This document shows positions 20,692-30,650 of a DNA stretch of 64,000 nt, in pieces. The notes beneath the pieces were generated by a model. It was not told the DNA's origin, did not search any database, and saw only the letters and a list, made by a program, of their open reading frames with translations. The position numbers were made by a program, and so were the translations under genes. This DNA comes from Argyresthia goedartella (lineage: Eukaryota; Arthropoda; Insecta; Lepidoptera; Argyresthiidae). Each line of letters opens with the position of its first letter. The first letter of the stretch is position 1. The DNA is taken from contig OX463818.1 of NCBI GenBank assembly GCA_949825045.1, positions 34,984,906-35,048,905 of the forward strand, written 5' to 3'.

Positions 20692-21683
20692 CAGGGTGAC
20701 TTTTAATTAGCTGACCAAATTTCAGGGTTCTTTCAGGTACATTTCGGACGCTGTCAAAACACCGTTATGAAGTGGATTACTCGAAACAAAAAAACTAAGG
20801 TTAAAAAATAAAAAATATATCCTCTTTTGCATAAATCCATCCATTAAGCCATTAAAAGTCATAAATTATACACCTATAAATTTGTATACGTTGAAACGTA
20901 TAAACTCAAGTCAACCATTTTGAATTCAAGTGGGAAGGAAATATCAATCACTGCAGTTAGAAAGAGGAAGCACGTATTGCGGACCATGAGAAAATTTTCC
21001 GCCGCAATCAGTCTCTCACTCTTTATCTCTCTCTAACTAGTAGAAAATCCCATCAATGTACACATTTGCCCGCGGCGCCCGAGCGCTCGCTCGCTCGATC
21101 GACCTACAGTTCATGCCTAGCCAGCGTAAGCGCCGCCCGCCTCCGCCGTGCGCGGCCGACACACCATACATACGAGTAAAAACGACTAGTAAGCAGCTGT
21201 GTGCTAGCGAGATCTCAAGCTAACCTTGGTGTCTGGCACACACCAGCGGCCAGCGCCTTTTGTTTCATCAAGTCATCAAATGACATCACTCACCAGCAGC
21301 CGCAATGAAAATCTCAAAAGCTCGTGGTTTGTTGCCACCATCCTGCCGTCTACCAGCCCACCGACCGAAGCAGGCGAAAGATACAATAACCGCCGAACAA
21401 ACGTCTGGCGTCTACCCATGCCAACCTATCCTAACCTTGGTTACATAACTAGGTTCCAGATGACTCCAGTACTACCTACTACCTACCTACCTACCCAGGA
21501 GCCTGAAGCCTATCACCATACCTACCTGCCAATCCAAATCTGTGAAAGCTGATATCGAAGTGCTGCCACCCGGACTACCCACCTAACTCGAGTGTGCTAA
21601 AACTTGTGTAATGCTAAAACAAAAGTATTGAAAACGATAAGTTCAAACCAGTGCATGTCATGTGAATGTGTAATCTCACTAAA
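20692..21683. other. Non-coding, with a CpG-rich patch
   Basis: It begins with ACAGGGTGACTTTTAATTAG, a transposon-terminus motif also seen (reversed) at 12,025 and 45,359. The stretch 21,060-21,170 is CpG-dense (CCCGCGGCGCCCGAGCGCTC, then CGCCGCCCGCCTCCGCCG) and could be an old promoter fragment. TACCTA runs lie at 21,475-21,500. No credible gene; the 108-codon frame at 21,226 lacks any recognisable feature. Confidence 0.4.
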
Positions 21684-22650
21684 CGGTCAGAGTGTCGATA
21701 ACGGGGCGGAAACCCTAACTAACTCAAAATAAGTGCCGCTTAAATATCATACTGCGGCGCTGTCATTCCCCGAGCAAGTGAGAGATAATGAGACGGCATG
21801 ATTTGGGTGTCCAAAAAACTTTGGGTTGTCCGTTGTGCATCCAAGCTTTTATTATCATAATCATACTAAATGTTTTAATGTTTATCTAGTTATTTAAGTA
21901 AGTAGCCTAGCTATCCTAAAATTGTGCTGAATCTAGTTCATGTTAGGCTTGTAGGAACTGGGAACCTGCCCTCAATAAAATTTAAATAAACTATTGTCTA
22001 AATGTTTTATTTTTTAGGTTGACATTAGACCTATACCTAGGTAGGCAGATAGTTTTCATTTCTAAGGGCGTCAAAATTAACTACCTACATTACACTAACA
22101 CAGAAACTTGGCATCACCTGGGGCTCAAATCTCTCAAATCGATGGCTCCGAAGAGCGCAAATTGCGTTGCGTTTTCCATAATAGAATAGGGCCCTAGTAG
22201 TCAGGACACGCCAATTTTCTCTGTTCCTGAGTGCCGCGCGCATCGAGTAAACTCTTGTCTCTGAAAAATTACCTCCTCCACGCGCCACGAGGGAACTTGG
22301 AGTCACTTGTACCTACCAACCTATCTAGGTAATTTTCTTTGTCTCTGAGCCAGCTATGACCTCTCTTTCTCGCATAAGAGAGAGGGGTCACAGCTCGCTC
22401 AGAGAGATATAAACTTGGCGCAAACTGTAGATACTATAATCATTGCTCGCGCGCTTACAAGGTACCTAAATCTAGATATGGGGGAATAACTCTAGGAAAA
22501 CATTAGTTTTTTTGACGATTTTCAACCTTATGGCTTGGTAATGGAGTTCAAAACCTATGAAAAACATTCTTTTGCATTTTCAGTTTCTTGGCTCGCGATT
22601 TTGAAACTTCTTTCTTTATGATAAAGTTCAAAGCCTAAGAAAAATAAATC
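21684..22650. repeat. Diverged mosaic repeat related to the transposase-flanking DNA
   Basis: Segments here have diverged relatives around the 28,132 transposase. AGTGCCGCTTAAATATCAT (21,734) matches 30,184; TTTAAATAAACT...GTTTTATTTTTTAGG (about 21,981-22,017) matches about 29,828; TCTCTTTCTCGCATAAGAG...AACTTGGCGC (22,360-22,420) matches 30,390-30,470; CGATTTTCAACCTTATGG (22,516) matches 27,980; CGCGATTTTGAAAC (22,594) matches 29,614. No frame is preserved. See findings for interpretation. Confidence 0.6.
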
Positions 22651-22961
22651 ATCATTATTTGATTATTTTATTAATTTATTTATAAACATAAAAAATCTTA
22701 AGTACTAATTGACAAATTTGTGACACGAAACCTAAAAGGTTTATTTGTGTACATTCATTATGTAGGTAGTTTAAACTATTTCTTAATGCGAAAGAGACGG
22801 GAACCAACCCATGCGCGTTGTGGTGTGCGTTGTAAGAACGAGTAGAATATATGTAGCTGTGCACTACTTAACGTCTATCATACATACCGCGCGCATGTAG
22901 TTGCTTCCAGTCTTAACAAAAATATCAGTTGGGTTATTCTGCAGTATCTAATGTTGTTAAG

Positions 22962-23013
22962 AAAGAAAAAATTAAAAAACTTTTACTTATAAAAGTTTTT
23001 TAATTTTTTCTTT
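22962..23013. repeat. Perfect 24-bp palindrome at the start of the tandem duplication
   Basis: Bases 22,962-22,985 and 22,990-23,013 are exact reverse complements separated by CTTA. The right arm has only one of these halves (43,084-43,112), continuing directly into TTGTTAAG-type flank. The extra half arose in the left arm by a fold-back (template-switch) event after the arms separated. Confidence 0.9.
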
Positions 23014-23043
23014 AAATTGTGATCTTGAAATTGTGTTCGTATG

Positions 23044-25881
23044 TCATAAGGCAGTTCGTTTAGTTTTTTTTGGGATAAGGTAAGAAGCTGTTCTTTTCCC
23101 ATTGCTATTATTAAAGTTTGGTATATAAAATTTATTTTCAGTTGTTTTCCGTGTTGTTATTTTATGGCATATTTTCTTAAGCAATAATGTGTCATGAATT
23201 TTATTGTATTCCTTTAGTATGTAGTAATCAAATTGGGTAGACAGGGGCATGGTTTTACAATAATTAAAAAGTTTAAGAGGGTTACTTCTACATTCTAACT
23301 TAATGGATAGCGGAACTATAGTTTTTAGTATTCTATGTTGTAGTTTATGAATTTCATTAGTTAGATATGGTGATGCTCTTCCATATGTGCTCAATCCGTA
23401 GGTTACAATTGATTCAATCATAGTCTTGTATAGGGTGAGTAACATGTGGGTGGGTAATCTGTGTTTTAGAATTTTGAATTTTAGAAGCAGAGCTCTTAAC
23501 TTAGTGCATATGGAGTCTATGTGCTTGGACCAAGTAAACCTATCATCAACTATAAGGCCGACGTATTTAATGTGTCTGACCAGCTCTAGTGATGCGCAGC
23601 AGCAATTACTACAGTGGGAGTGCATGCAGTCATGAGTGTGTGCGGTTATGGACGGACTGTGGGTACTTTTGATGTGGCTTGATCGTACATGGAGTAATTT
23701 GGTCTTGTCAGTATTTAGTACTAGCCCGGCATCATGTGACCACTTGCAAATGTTATTGTAATCATCTTGAAGCATTTTTTGGGCTTCCATCAGGTCATTG
23801 TGGGCTGCAATCATTGCTGTGTCATCGGCGAACTGGTACATAGAACATTTTTTAGCAACATTTGGCATGTCGTTGACATATATCAAATATTCGATTGGCC
23901 CGATGACAGATCCTTGAGCAGTGCCCTCAGTTATTAAGAATTCATTGCTTTCAACGTTATCAATTTTAACTAAAGATTTCCGATTTTTATGATAGTTTTG
24001 TAGTCAGCTTTGGAGTGGACCTCTTATGCCGCATAGGTAATTTTTAGCATCTATGGTAGAGTGAGATAACGTGTCAAAAGCTTTGCTGTAGTCTATGAAA
24101 ACTATTAGGACATGTTTTTTTTTATCTAAATGATTATAAATTTCGTCTGCAAAGTTTGCCAGTAATTGAGAGGTACTCTTGTTACGCTGAAACCCGTACT
24201 GTTTACTTGATATAATGTTGTTTTTCTGTAGGTAGTTTTGTATTTGTTGTCCTAGGAATTTTTCAAATATTTTATCGATACATGAAAGGATAGTAATTGG
24301 TCTGTTGTTAGAGTAAGTTCGATGATCGCCTTTTTTGTAAATAGGTCTTATTATTCCTAGTTTTAAGAAGTCTGGATATTGTCCTGTGCGTATACTAGTG
24401 TTGATCAAGTTTTTAATAGCTGGAGCAATAGCGTTACATGCGTATTTGATGTCCTTAGCTCTTATTTTATCAGCACCGGGGGATTTGTTATCATCCAGTT
24501 GCTGTATGAGTTGTTTTATGTCTTTTTCGGTGGCCATTTTAAGCCTCATGCTTTTGTCTGTCGCTTCAAGGTAAGATGTTGGGTCTAGTATTTTTTTATT
24601 ACAATGCGTCTTTATTGCGGCTACCGCGTTTTTAAATTCATCGACGAATTTATTGACCACATTTTTTATTGGGGTGTCAGTTATGTATTTATATATAGTA
24701 TCTTCAATAGTAGTAGAGATTTTGCCTGTTAGTTTATTAATTATGTTCCATAGCTTTTTTATGTCTCCCTTGCAGTTTTCAATTTCAGATTTAACAAATT
24801 CGTTTTTATTTTTATTAATTTCCTTGCTAGCTTTATTGCGTAATCTATTATAATCCAATCGTAGCACTGCGTTGGTGGGTTTTTTCTTCCATTTAGTATA
24901 CGCTTCATCTCTTAGTTGAATGTATTTTTGAACCCTGCCGAAATACCAAGGCGGTCTTAGGTCTTTTTGAGTTAGGTTTATTTTAGTTCTATCATAGCAT
25001 TTATTAAAGTTATTTACTATAAATTTTAAAATTTCATTAGGATTATTCATACTAGCCGTGTAATCCCAATTAGTTAAATTGAGTTCTTCATGTAACTTTT
25101 TCTTGTTAAATGTTTTAATTACTTTAGAATCGCCCTGCGTCAGTTCGTTGCCGACCAACGATATCGCAGTTAGGCAGTGGTCGGCTATTACCGTATTGAC
25201 AACAGCCGAGTGCATATCTCGTCTGTTATCTCGGGCGAAAATGTGGTCTATGCATGATTTTGTTACAGAATCTTTTAATGTGGCAATTCGTGTATAGCTG
25301 GATATTCCCTGTGTTAGTCCAAGTTCGTGCACTATGTTTATGTAGCTATGGCAGATAGTGGTGGACGATCTGAGATCTATGTTCATGTCTCCGATTACGA
25401 TCACATCAGAAGTTAGCGATTGTGAAAATAGTAATTTTCTAAGTTCTTTTAAGAAAAGGTGTTTGTTTGTGTCGGGTGGTCGGTAGATAGTGCAAATGTG
25501 AATCGGTTCTGTTATCTTAGGCTGACTAATTTTTCCCATCAGGCATTCAAAGGTATAGGTTTTGGTTTTGATGGGGGTGAAATTAAGGTGCTCCAGTCCA
25601 AAGCTCAGAACGTTGCCAACGCGTGCGCTCGGGCGCGGTGTTGCCACATCGTGCAGCGCAAGCCGCCCCGGTTGCGTATTTCCCCGCATTGAATTCGTCC
25701 GCTCGTCGTTACTAAATAAACCGGCCAAGTGCGAGTCGGACTCGCGCACGAAGGTTTCCGTATCACTGTACAATGTTAGGAGGGATGGCGTGCAGTGAAT
25801 AGTTTGGATTTTACATAGCAAAATGTTGTTTACAAAGTTATTGCGGCTACTTTCCCAATCCATGTACGTAACCAGGTGCAT
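23044..25881 (-). pseudogene. LINE-D copy 1: endonuclease/reverse transcriptase with in-frame TGA
   Basis: A jockey-superfamily LINE reading frame broken only by TGA at 24,004-24,006. Frames on both sides are in phase, and a Trp (TGG) is expected there. The first part (625 codons) has an endonuclease C-terminal half (TIYRPPDTNK, VIVIGDMNIDL, IADHC) and the RT start (DNKSPGADKIRAKDI, IIRPIYKKGDHRTYS, FIDYSKAFDTLSH). The second part (280 codons) has GTAQGSVIGPIEYLIYVND, catalytic FADD, and HIKYVGLIVDDRFTWSKHI. The N-terminal catalytic residues of the endonuclease are missing. Its first codons read through a dispersed repeat (25,718-25,763), so the annotated start is not original. The C-terminus is frameshifted near 23,050 (LNELPYDIRTQFQDHNLKK in another frame). 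Confidence 0.9.
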
Positions 25882-26108
25882 TCATAAGTTTGTATGTGGT
25901 ATTGAAATAGTTGTTGTATGGGAGCCCCCTTAAATATTTATTTTATTCTTTTTTTTAATATTTGTTGCAGCTATACGGCAACAGAAATACATCATCTGTG
26001 AAAATTTGGACTGTCTGACTATCACGGTTCAGACAGACAGACAGACGGATAGCAGAGTCTTACTAATAGGTTCCCGTTTTTACGCTTTGGGTAGGGAACC
26101 CTGAAAAA
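25718..26108. repeat. Lepidopteran-type dispersed repeat, split in two, copy 1
   Basis: AAACCGGCCAAGTGCGAGTC (25,718 on) and GGACTCGCGCACGAAGG form one end. ATGGGAGCCCCCTTAAATAT...CAGACAGACAGACAGACGG and TAGGGAACCCTG (25,917-26,108) form the other. From memory this motif pair is widespread in moth and butterfly genomes and in other arthropods. Here about 130 bp of other sequence lies between the halves. I cannot name the family with certainty. Confidence 0.65.
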
Positions 26109-27120
26109 TCATATTTTCTTTTATGATTAGTTTTTGCAAAAAGTGCTCCTGACTTTTTTCAATCATGTGAATAGCTATTTTTAGGACCTAGGATCTAGAA
26201 CATATTGCTAAAACCTAGGACTAGATATTTATCCTTGGTGGCGTTAGTTAACTTAAAAAACTTCTAATCCTATCAAGTGGGGTATCAAAATGAACGATAT
26301 TGAAAGCTAATTATAAAAAAGTATGCAATTTGTACCTAAAATAAAAAGCGGTCACGTACAAGCGTAGGTAACATAAAAAACAAAGGAATCATAATGAACA
26401 AACCTTTCAATAAATTAAACTCGACCTAGTATTCATACAAATAAAGTCTATAATCGAAATCATAGTTGAAATCGAAAATATTGTTTCGGGGAATCCACGA
26501 AAACCACCATGTTAGTTATGTTGTGTTGCCAACACACAAAAAAATATGCACTTTTTTATGAGTGCGATCTTTCCTAACAAGAATAATTACGAAAATTATG
26601 CTAGTGGTTAAATGTAGTACCTCACGACTTAGTAACTGAATCAACCTAATCCAATTTAAAATTCACTAGCCTCTAAAACCATTTTTTGACCGCTAAATTG
26701 AAAGTCTAAACCACCACATCTAGTGGAAAATCCACTAAGTTGGCAACACTTGCGCCCCGACTGATTGGAGTGTGTTACCGACAAAGATTCCTTTGAAGTA
26801 CCGCCGCCTAGTAAGGTAAAAGCGCACACATCAAATACTCGATCTAAATACTTGTTCTTGGAGTCTCACCTAGTATCATAGTATGAGGGCCCGCCTAGTC
26901 GCGGCAACCCCGTAAAGTACCTAGTAAAGTCACATTCTTGCAGATTACGGCGTTACCAGTCTAAAACCAATTTTATTATAGTAAGAATAAGAATAATATT
27001 TTATACAGCTCAGGACAAAGTCAAAGATAACTAGACCACCAGGTACCTACTTAATATTGAGTACATATGTATTAACCTAGTCAAGCGCTAAATTTCTGTG
27101 TACCTACATACATATAGCCC
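26109..27120. other. Non-coding spacer, copy 1
   Basis: AT-rich, no gene. Short inverted motifs occur: GTGTTGCCAACAC (about 26,521) and TAGTGGAAAATCCACTA (about 26,721), followed by TTGGCAACACTTG. These might be decayed DNA-transposon ends, but no pair with a duplication was found. Confidence 0.35.
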
Positions 27121-27410
27121 ATTATTGTCTCCACCATGAGGCGCAGGCCTTTAACCGGATACGAGTAAGATTAAGCCATACTCCACCACGCTGGCTCAGT
27201 GCGGGTTGATGAGGGGTTTTACGACTACTAATACCAAGTAGCTATAGTAGCCGGGACTTACAGCTTAACGTATCATCAGAACCACGGAATGTCTGATAAT
27301 GTAGTTAAGATAAATGAATTATCACATTGGTACATTGGGGCAGGACTCGAACCTTCATCTCCTGTGTGAGAAACAAGCGTGCAATCCATTTGACTAATTT
27401 CTTTTGCATG
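27121..27410 (-). mobile_element. SINE-3 (tRNA-derived), copy 1
   Basis: Read on the minus strand it has a Pol III A box TAGTCAAATGG and, 33 nt later, a B box GGTTCGAGTCC (reverse complement of 27,342-27,354). The body then carries the CAACGGCTTAACG-like motif (here reversed as GCCGGGACTTACAGCTTAACG). It is related to SINE-1. It is probably full length at the 5' end. I did not find a clear target-site duplication. Confidence 0.75.
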
Positions 27411-27421
27411 TATACCTAAGT

Positions 27422-28131
27422 ATACTATTGTTACCTTGTATAACCTGTGGATATGTAAGTGTACGGTTTAGTATGTAAGTATACGGTAATAACAAAACGT
27501 TTAAGAGATGAGATAATTGATTTATTGTTAATTTATAATCGTTACCTACGTCATCTGTGTCACCCGGGTAGTACTAGGTTTGATATGAATCCAGTAGTGT
27601 ATAATGAGATTCACTCACCTACACCCGCCTACGATGAAAAGTATGAAGCACAGAATCACAGATTACTAAATTGTTACTAACAGAATCTGTACTGCTCCCG
27701 AGTCCTGCGAAGGCGAACATTTCCGGAAGGGATGTTCCGGAAACACTCATCGTGGCCGCCCGAATACTTGATGTACGCATCGCAATGACTGCGCCGCTGG
27801 GAACAGGTGGCGCGCGCATTTTGTACCGCGTATACGTGATACAAGATGGATCACGTCCAGACGCTTGCGGACTCGGTGCCGATTAGTATTGAAAATACCT
27901 AGTGCCGGAACCTGTTCTACGCTACAGCCGTTTCAATCTAGTATAGGGGAATACCCAAGATTAAGAGATAGATTTTTGGCGATTTTCAACCTTATGGCTT
28001 GGTAATAGAGTTCAAAACTTCTGAAAAAAGTCTCTGGCGCTGCGCGGTATGTAGGTACTTTTGTTTGCATTTTCTTCCGGTTTTTAACTAGTTCGCCGTA
28101 AACATCGGAACGGAAGTGACTAACTAAAATA
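27422..28131. other. Upstream region of transposase copy 1
   Basis: No firm gene; two 66-71-codon frames at 27,619-27,886 oppose each other and show no recognisable family. TCTAGTATAGGGGAATA (27,936) and GGCGATTTTCAACCTTATGG (27,978) are shared with 22,478-22,540. The second is part of a direct repeat whose relative lies beyond the transposase at 29,613. The stretch should contain the transposase promoter. Confidence 0.4.
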
Positions 28132-29235
28132 ATGCCGTTTTTTTACTCTGAGCAGGAAGGGCTCGACATAGTGATGTGTTACCGTTTAGCCGGCAATAGC
28201 CTCCGGCAGGCGCAAAGACTGTGGCGGGAACTGCACCCGGATATTCGTCTGCCTTCCCGAAATACAATCCTGCATACCGTCCAGAGGTTCCGGGAACACG
28301 GAACCTTCCGACCGCCGCGGTGGGATGCGGGCATGCCCCGATACGCCCCCGAGGCAGAAGAACAGGTTTTGGAGTACATCACCGCAAACCCAGAAGCGAG
28401 CACACGCGACGCTGCGCGAATAGCTGGCGTGAGCCAGTATTTCGCATGGCGCACGTTACGGGGTGATGACCTGTACCCGTACCATTTTCTTCGCATCCAG
28501 GAGGTATTACCAACGGACTATCACCCTAGGGTGGACTTCTGTCAGTGGTTGCTGGAGGACAGGACGCGTAACATTCTGTGGACCGATGAGGCGACATTCA
28601 CCCGAATTGGTCTGTACAACATCTTCAACCAACATTGGTGGGCGACAGAAAATCCCAGGCTGGTGCGCGAAAGCCACTTTCAAACCCGCTTCAGCCTGAA
28701 TGTGTGGGTGGGTGTCATCGGCCACCACCTACTCGGCCCTGTATTCCTGCCGCCACGACTCACCGGCCAGGTATACCTGGAGTTTCTAAGCGGGGAGTTG
28801 GAAGAGCTGCTGGAGCATCTGCCAGTAGCGCGTCATCGGAACTTCTGGTTCCAGCATGATGGTGCTCCAGCCCACTACTTCCGAGAAGTGAGGGCGTACC
28901 TGAACCAGAGGTTCCATGATGAGGACCCCCTAGGCGCAGCTCGTTGGATAGGGCGTGGAAGGGAGGAGCACGACCATCACGTCCCCTGGCCGCCACGCTC
29001 ACCGGATTTGACACCCCTTGACTTCTACCTTTGGGGTAGAGTCAAGGACCTCGTTTATGGGCGCGACGGCCACGCCATTGCCGGGCAAGAGGAATTGAGA
29101 GTGCGCATCATCAACGCCTTCGACGTATTGCGCTCTGATAGGGCGCAGTTACAGCGCGTGCATGCGCACATTTACCGACGTGCTGAGGTGTGCGTACAAC
29201 AAAATGGACTTCATTTCCAACAACTTTTAAATTGA
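28132..29235 (+). CDS. Tc1/mariner-superfamily DDD transposase, intact, copy 1
   Basis: An intact 367-aa frame from ATG to TGA, much more GC-rich than its surroundings. Residues 1-120 form the DNA-binding part: one helix-turn-helix-like block (EGLDIVMCYRLAGNSLRQAQ) and a second (STRDAARIAGVSQYFAWRTL). The catalytic core has Asp152 (LWTDEATFTR), Asp243 (FQHDGAPAH) and Asp297 (SPDLTPLDFYLWG). The last two are separated by 53 residues (counted). The family I recall as closest (DD41D, VISITOR) has 41; the 12 extra residues lie around HDEDPLGAA and REEHDHHVPW. The C-terminus ends NGLHFQQLLN, typical of the group. No terminal inverted repeats were found. It would act in the nucleus, cutting and joining transposon ends. 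A host-recruited gene is possible. Confidence 0.9.
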   Translation: MPFFYSEQEGLDIVMCYRLAGNSLRQAQRLWRELHPDIRLPSRNTILHTVQRFREHGTFRPPRWDAGMPRYAPEAEEQVLEYITANPEASTRDAARIAGVSQYFAWRTLRGDDLYPYHFLRIQEVLPTDYHPRVDFCQWLLEDRTRNILWTDEATFTRIGLYNIFNQHWWATENPRLVRESHFQTRFSLNVWVGVIGHHLLGPVFLPPRLTGQVYLEFLSGELEELLEHLPVARHRNFWFQHDGAPAHYFREVRAYLNQRFHDEDPLGAARWIGRGREEHDHHVPWPPRSPDLTPLDFYLWGRVKDLVYGRDGHAIAGQEELRVRIINAFDVLRSDRAQLQRVHAHIYRRAEVCVQQNGLHFQQLLN

Positions 29236-30611
29236 ACTAGTTAATCAGTGAATAAGTGTTGTGTTTTAGGTTATAAGTTAGGTTTAGTTTAGTTGTTTAA
29301 GGCTCATTTGTAAATAGGGATGTGTTGATTCTAATATTTGTGTAAATAGCGAGCTGATTCCAATCTTTTTAAACACGCCAGTTAATCGTTGTTTGTTTTG
29401 TGTAACCGCGTGTTACGCGTGTAGGATGGTTCTTGAATACGTACCTACATAAACACTTTTGGATCCTAATTTAACAATGCGAATAATTGCCAGTCCAAAG
29501 CCTGGAAAAGTGTGATGGGAAAGCTTGGTATCAGGCTCAATCTAATTGATAACTTAAGTAGTAGCTGTAATAAACCAAACCATTTCATATGTGTGGCCAT
29601 AAAAAAATGGCTGGCGATTTTAAGCCTTCTTGCTTAGTAATAATGTTCAAAACCTTTGAAGAATAAATATCATTATGCTCTAATGTGCTAAGTGCGTTTA
29701 TTTTTGACAATTTCATTGAAAATAACTAGTGTGTGTGATGCGAGAACCTACCTGTAAATTATTATGTCTAGCTACCTATGTAGGTATCTCAGATGGACAG
29801 GCAAGTTATCTGTCTTCCCTGTTAATTTTAAATAAAGTTACATATTGGTTTAGTGAGTGTTTTGTTTTACCTACTTTAAGATTAGATCTGAAATTAGGTA
29901 GTTAGGTTTATCAATTTGTAGGAAATAAAAATGCCTGAACTTCTAACATTTTCAATTGATTTAGTAAGTAGGTAGTTAGGTGTCTCCATAGTTGCGCGCG
30001 GCGAAGGGCTAGCCCCCTGTCACGCAACATGGAATAATAACTGGCTAAACGAGGGCACAATAGTGTCTCCGCCACCCCGGATGGGAAAAGGCGTGACGCT
30101 ATGTTTTGTTTGTTGTAGGAAGATATTTGTTACAAGGTATGGCCGGATACCTACGGCCGAATGCAGGTACTGCTGCTCAAATGAAGTGCCGCTCAAATGT
30201 CATTCTACCGCTGCCGTTTTCCGAGCGAGACTTCGTTCTTTCGTCTGGATTGCATAGTAGATAGATACATCTACCTACTTTCTAGGAAGTAACTCGACTT
30301 TGTCATTTCTAACGATGGCACCTATCTAGTGGATTCTAGTAGATAGGTAGGTGCAGGCCCCACCAATTTTCTCAGTTTTTAAAGTAGCTTTCTTTCTCGC
30401 ATAGGGCAAGGGTTGCGTGAGAGAGAGAGAGAGAGGTATAGCTCTCTCATTCCCAGAGAAACTTGGCGCGACCTGTATTCTAGTCTGATATTGTTGATTC
30501 ATCGACGACGAACTGTTGCCATATCGTAGACGTCTTTGTGATATTGGTTGGTACGTGGTTTGCCGCCGCTCGCTCGTTCGATTGAAGCATTGAATGAATG
30601 TATGCCGACGA
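29236..30611. repeat. Transposase downstream region with mosaic repeats, copy 1
   Basis: Non-coding. TTTTAGGTTATAAGTTAGG after the stop may hold the 3' end signal. GGCGATTTTAAGCC (29,613) relates to the upstream repeat at 27,978. AGTGCCGCTCAAATGTCATT (30,184) and TCTTTCTCGCATAGGG...AACTTGGCGCG (30,390-30,470) relate to 21,734 and 22,360. A GA-dinucleotide run lies at 30,420-30,436. The small frame at 30,063 has no support. Confidence 0.5.
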
Positions 30612-30650
30612 TATTTCTTTAAATTGTGATCTTGAAATTGTGTTCGTATG

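Larger units (their letters stand above)
15403..27421 (+). repeat. Left arm of a giant inverted repeat
   Basis: This 12.0-kb stretch is matched in reverse complement, in the same order, by 38,675-62,778. Matched landmarks include TCTGACTCGTTCTCAC (15,403) against 62,763-62,778, a lysine-rich frame (18,328 and 48,300), a 58-bp hairpin (18,795 and 48,015), a LINE tail (19,268 and 47,601), the SINE-2 end, and LINE-D (23,044-25,881 and 40,216-43,053). The inner edge is GTATACCTAAGT, ending at 27,421. Substitutions and arm-specific insertions separate the arms. Confidence 0.93.
23007..30611. repeat. 7,605-bp tandem duplication, copy 1
   Basis: Every landmark recurs 7,607 bp downstream: the LINE-D stop codon (24,004 and 31,611), the transposase start (28,132 and 35,739), and the end GCCGACGA (30,611 and 38,218). 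The junction with copy 2 carries two extra bases (TA, 30,612-30,613). Copies 1 and 2 are almost identical. Confidence 0.97.

Noticed and set aside
21226..21552. Proline/threonine-rich 108-aa protein
   Set aside because: The frame runs through TACCTA repeats and low-complexity DNA. The right-arm copy differs in its C-terminus, and there is no recognisable domain.
26521..26752. Short MITE between GTGTTGCCAACAC and TTGGCAACAC
   Set aside because: The first motif is itself palindromic, so the apparent inverted pair is trivial, and no target duplication was found.
28179..28728. Additional proteins overlapping the transposase on other frames and strand
   Set aside because: They are shadows of a GC-rich coding frame and repeat identically in the tandem copy. 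They show no independent motif.
27978..29668. GCGATTTT repeats as terminal repeats of the transposase element
   Set aside because: They are in direct, not inverted, orientation and diverged, and no TA duplication is visible at their outer edges. They are kept as an internal or mosaic repeat only.
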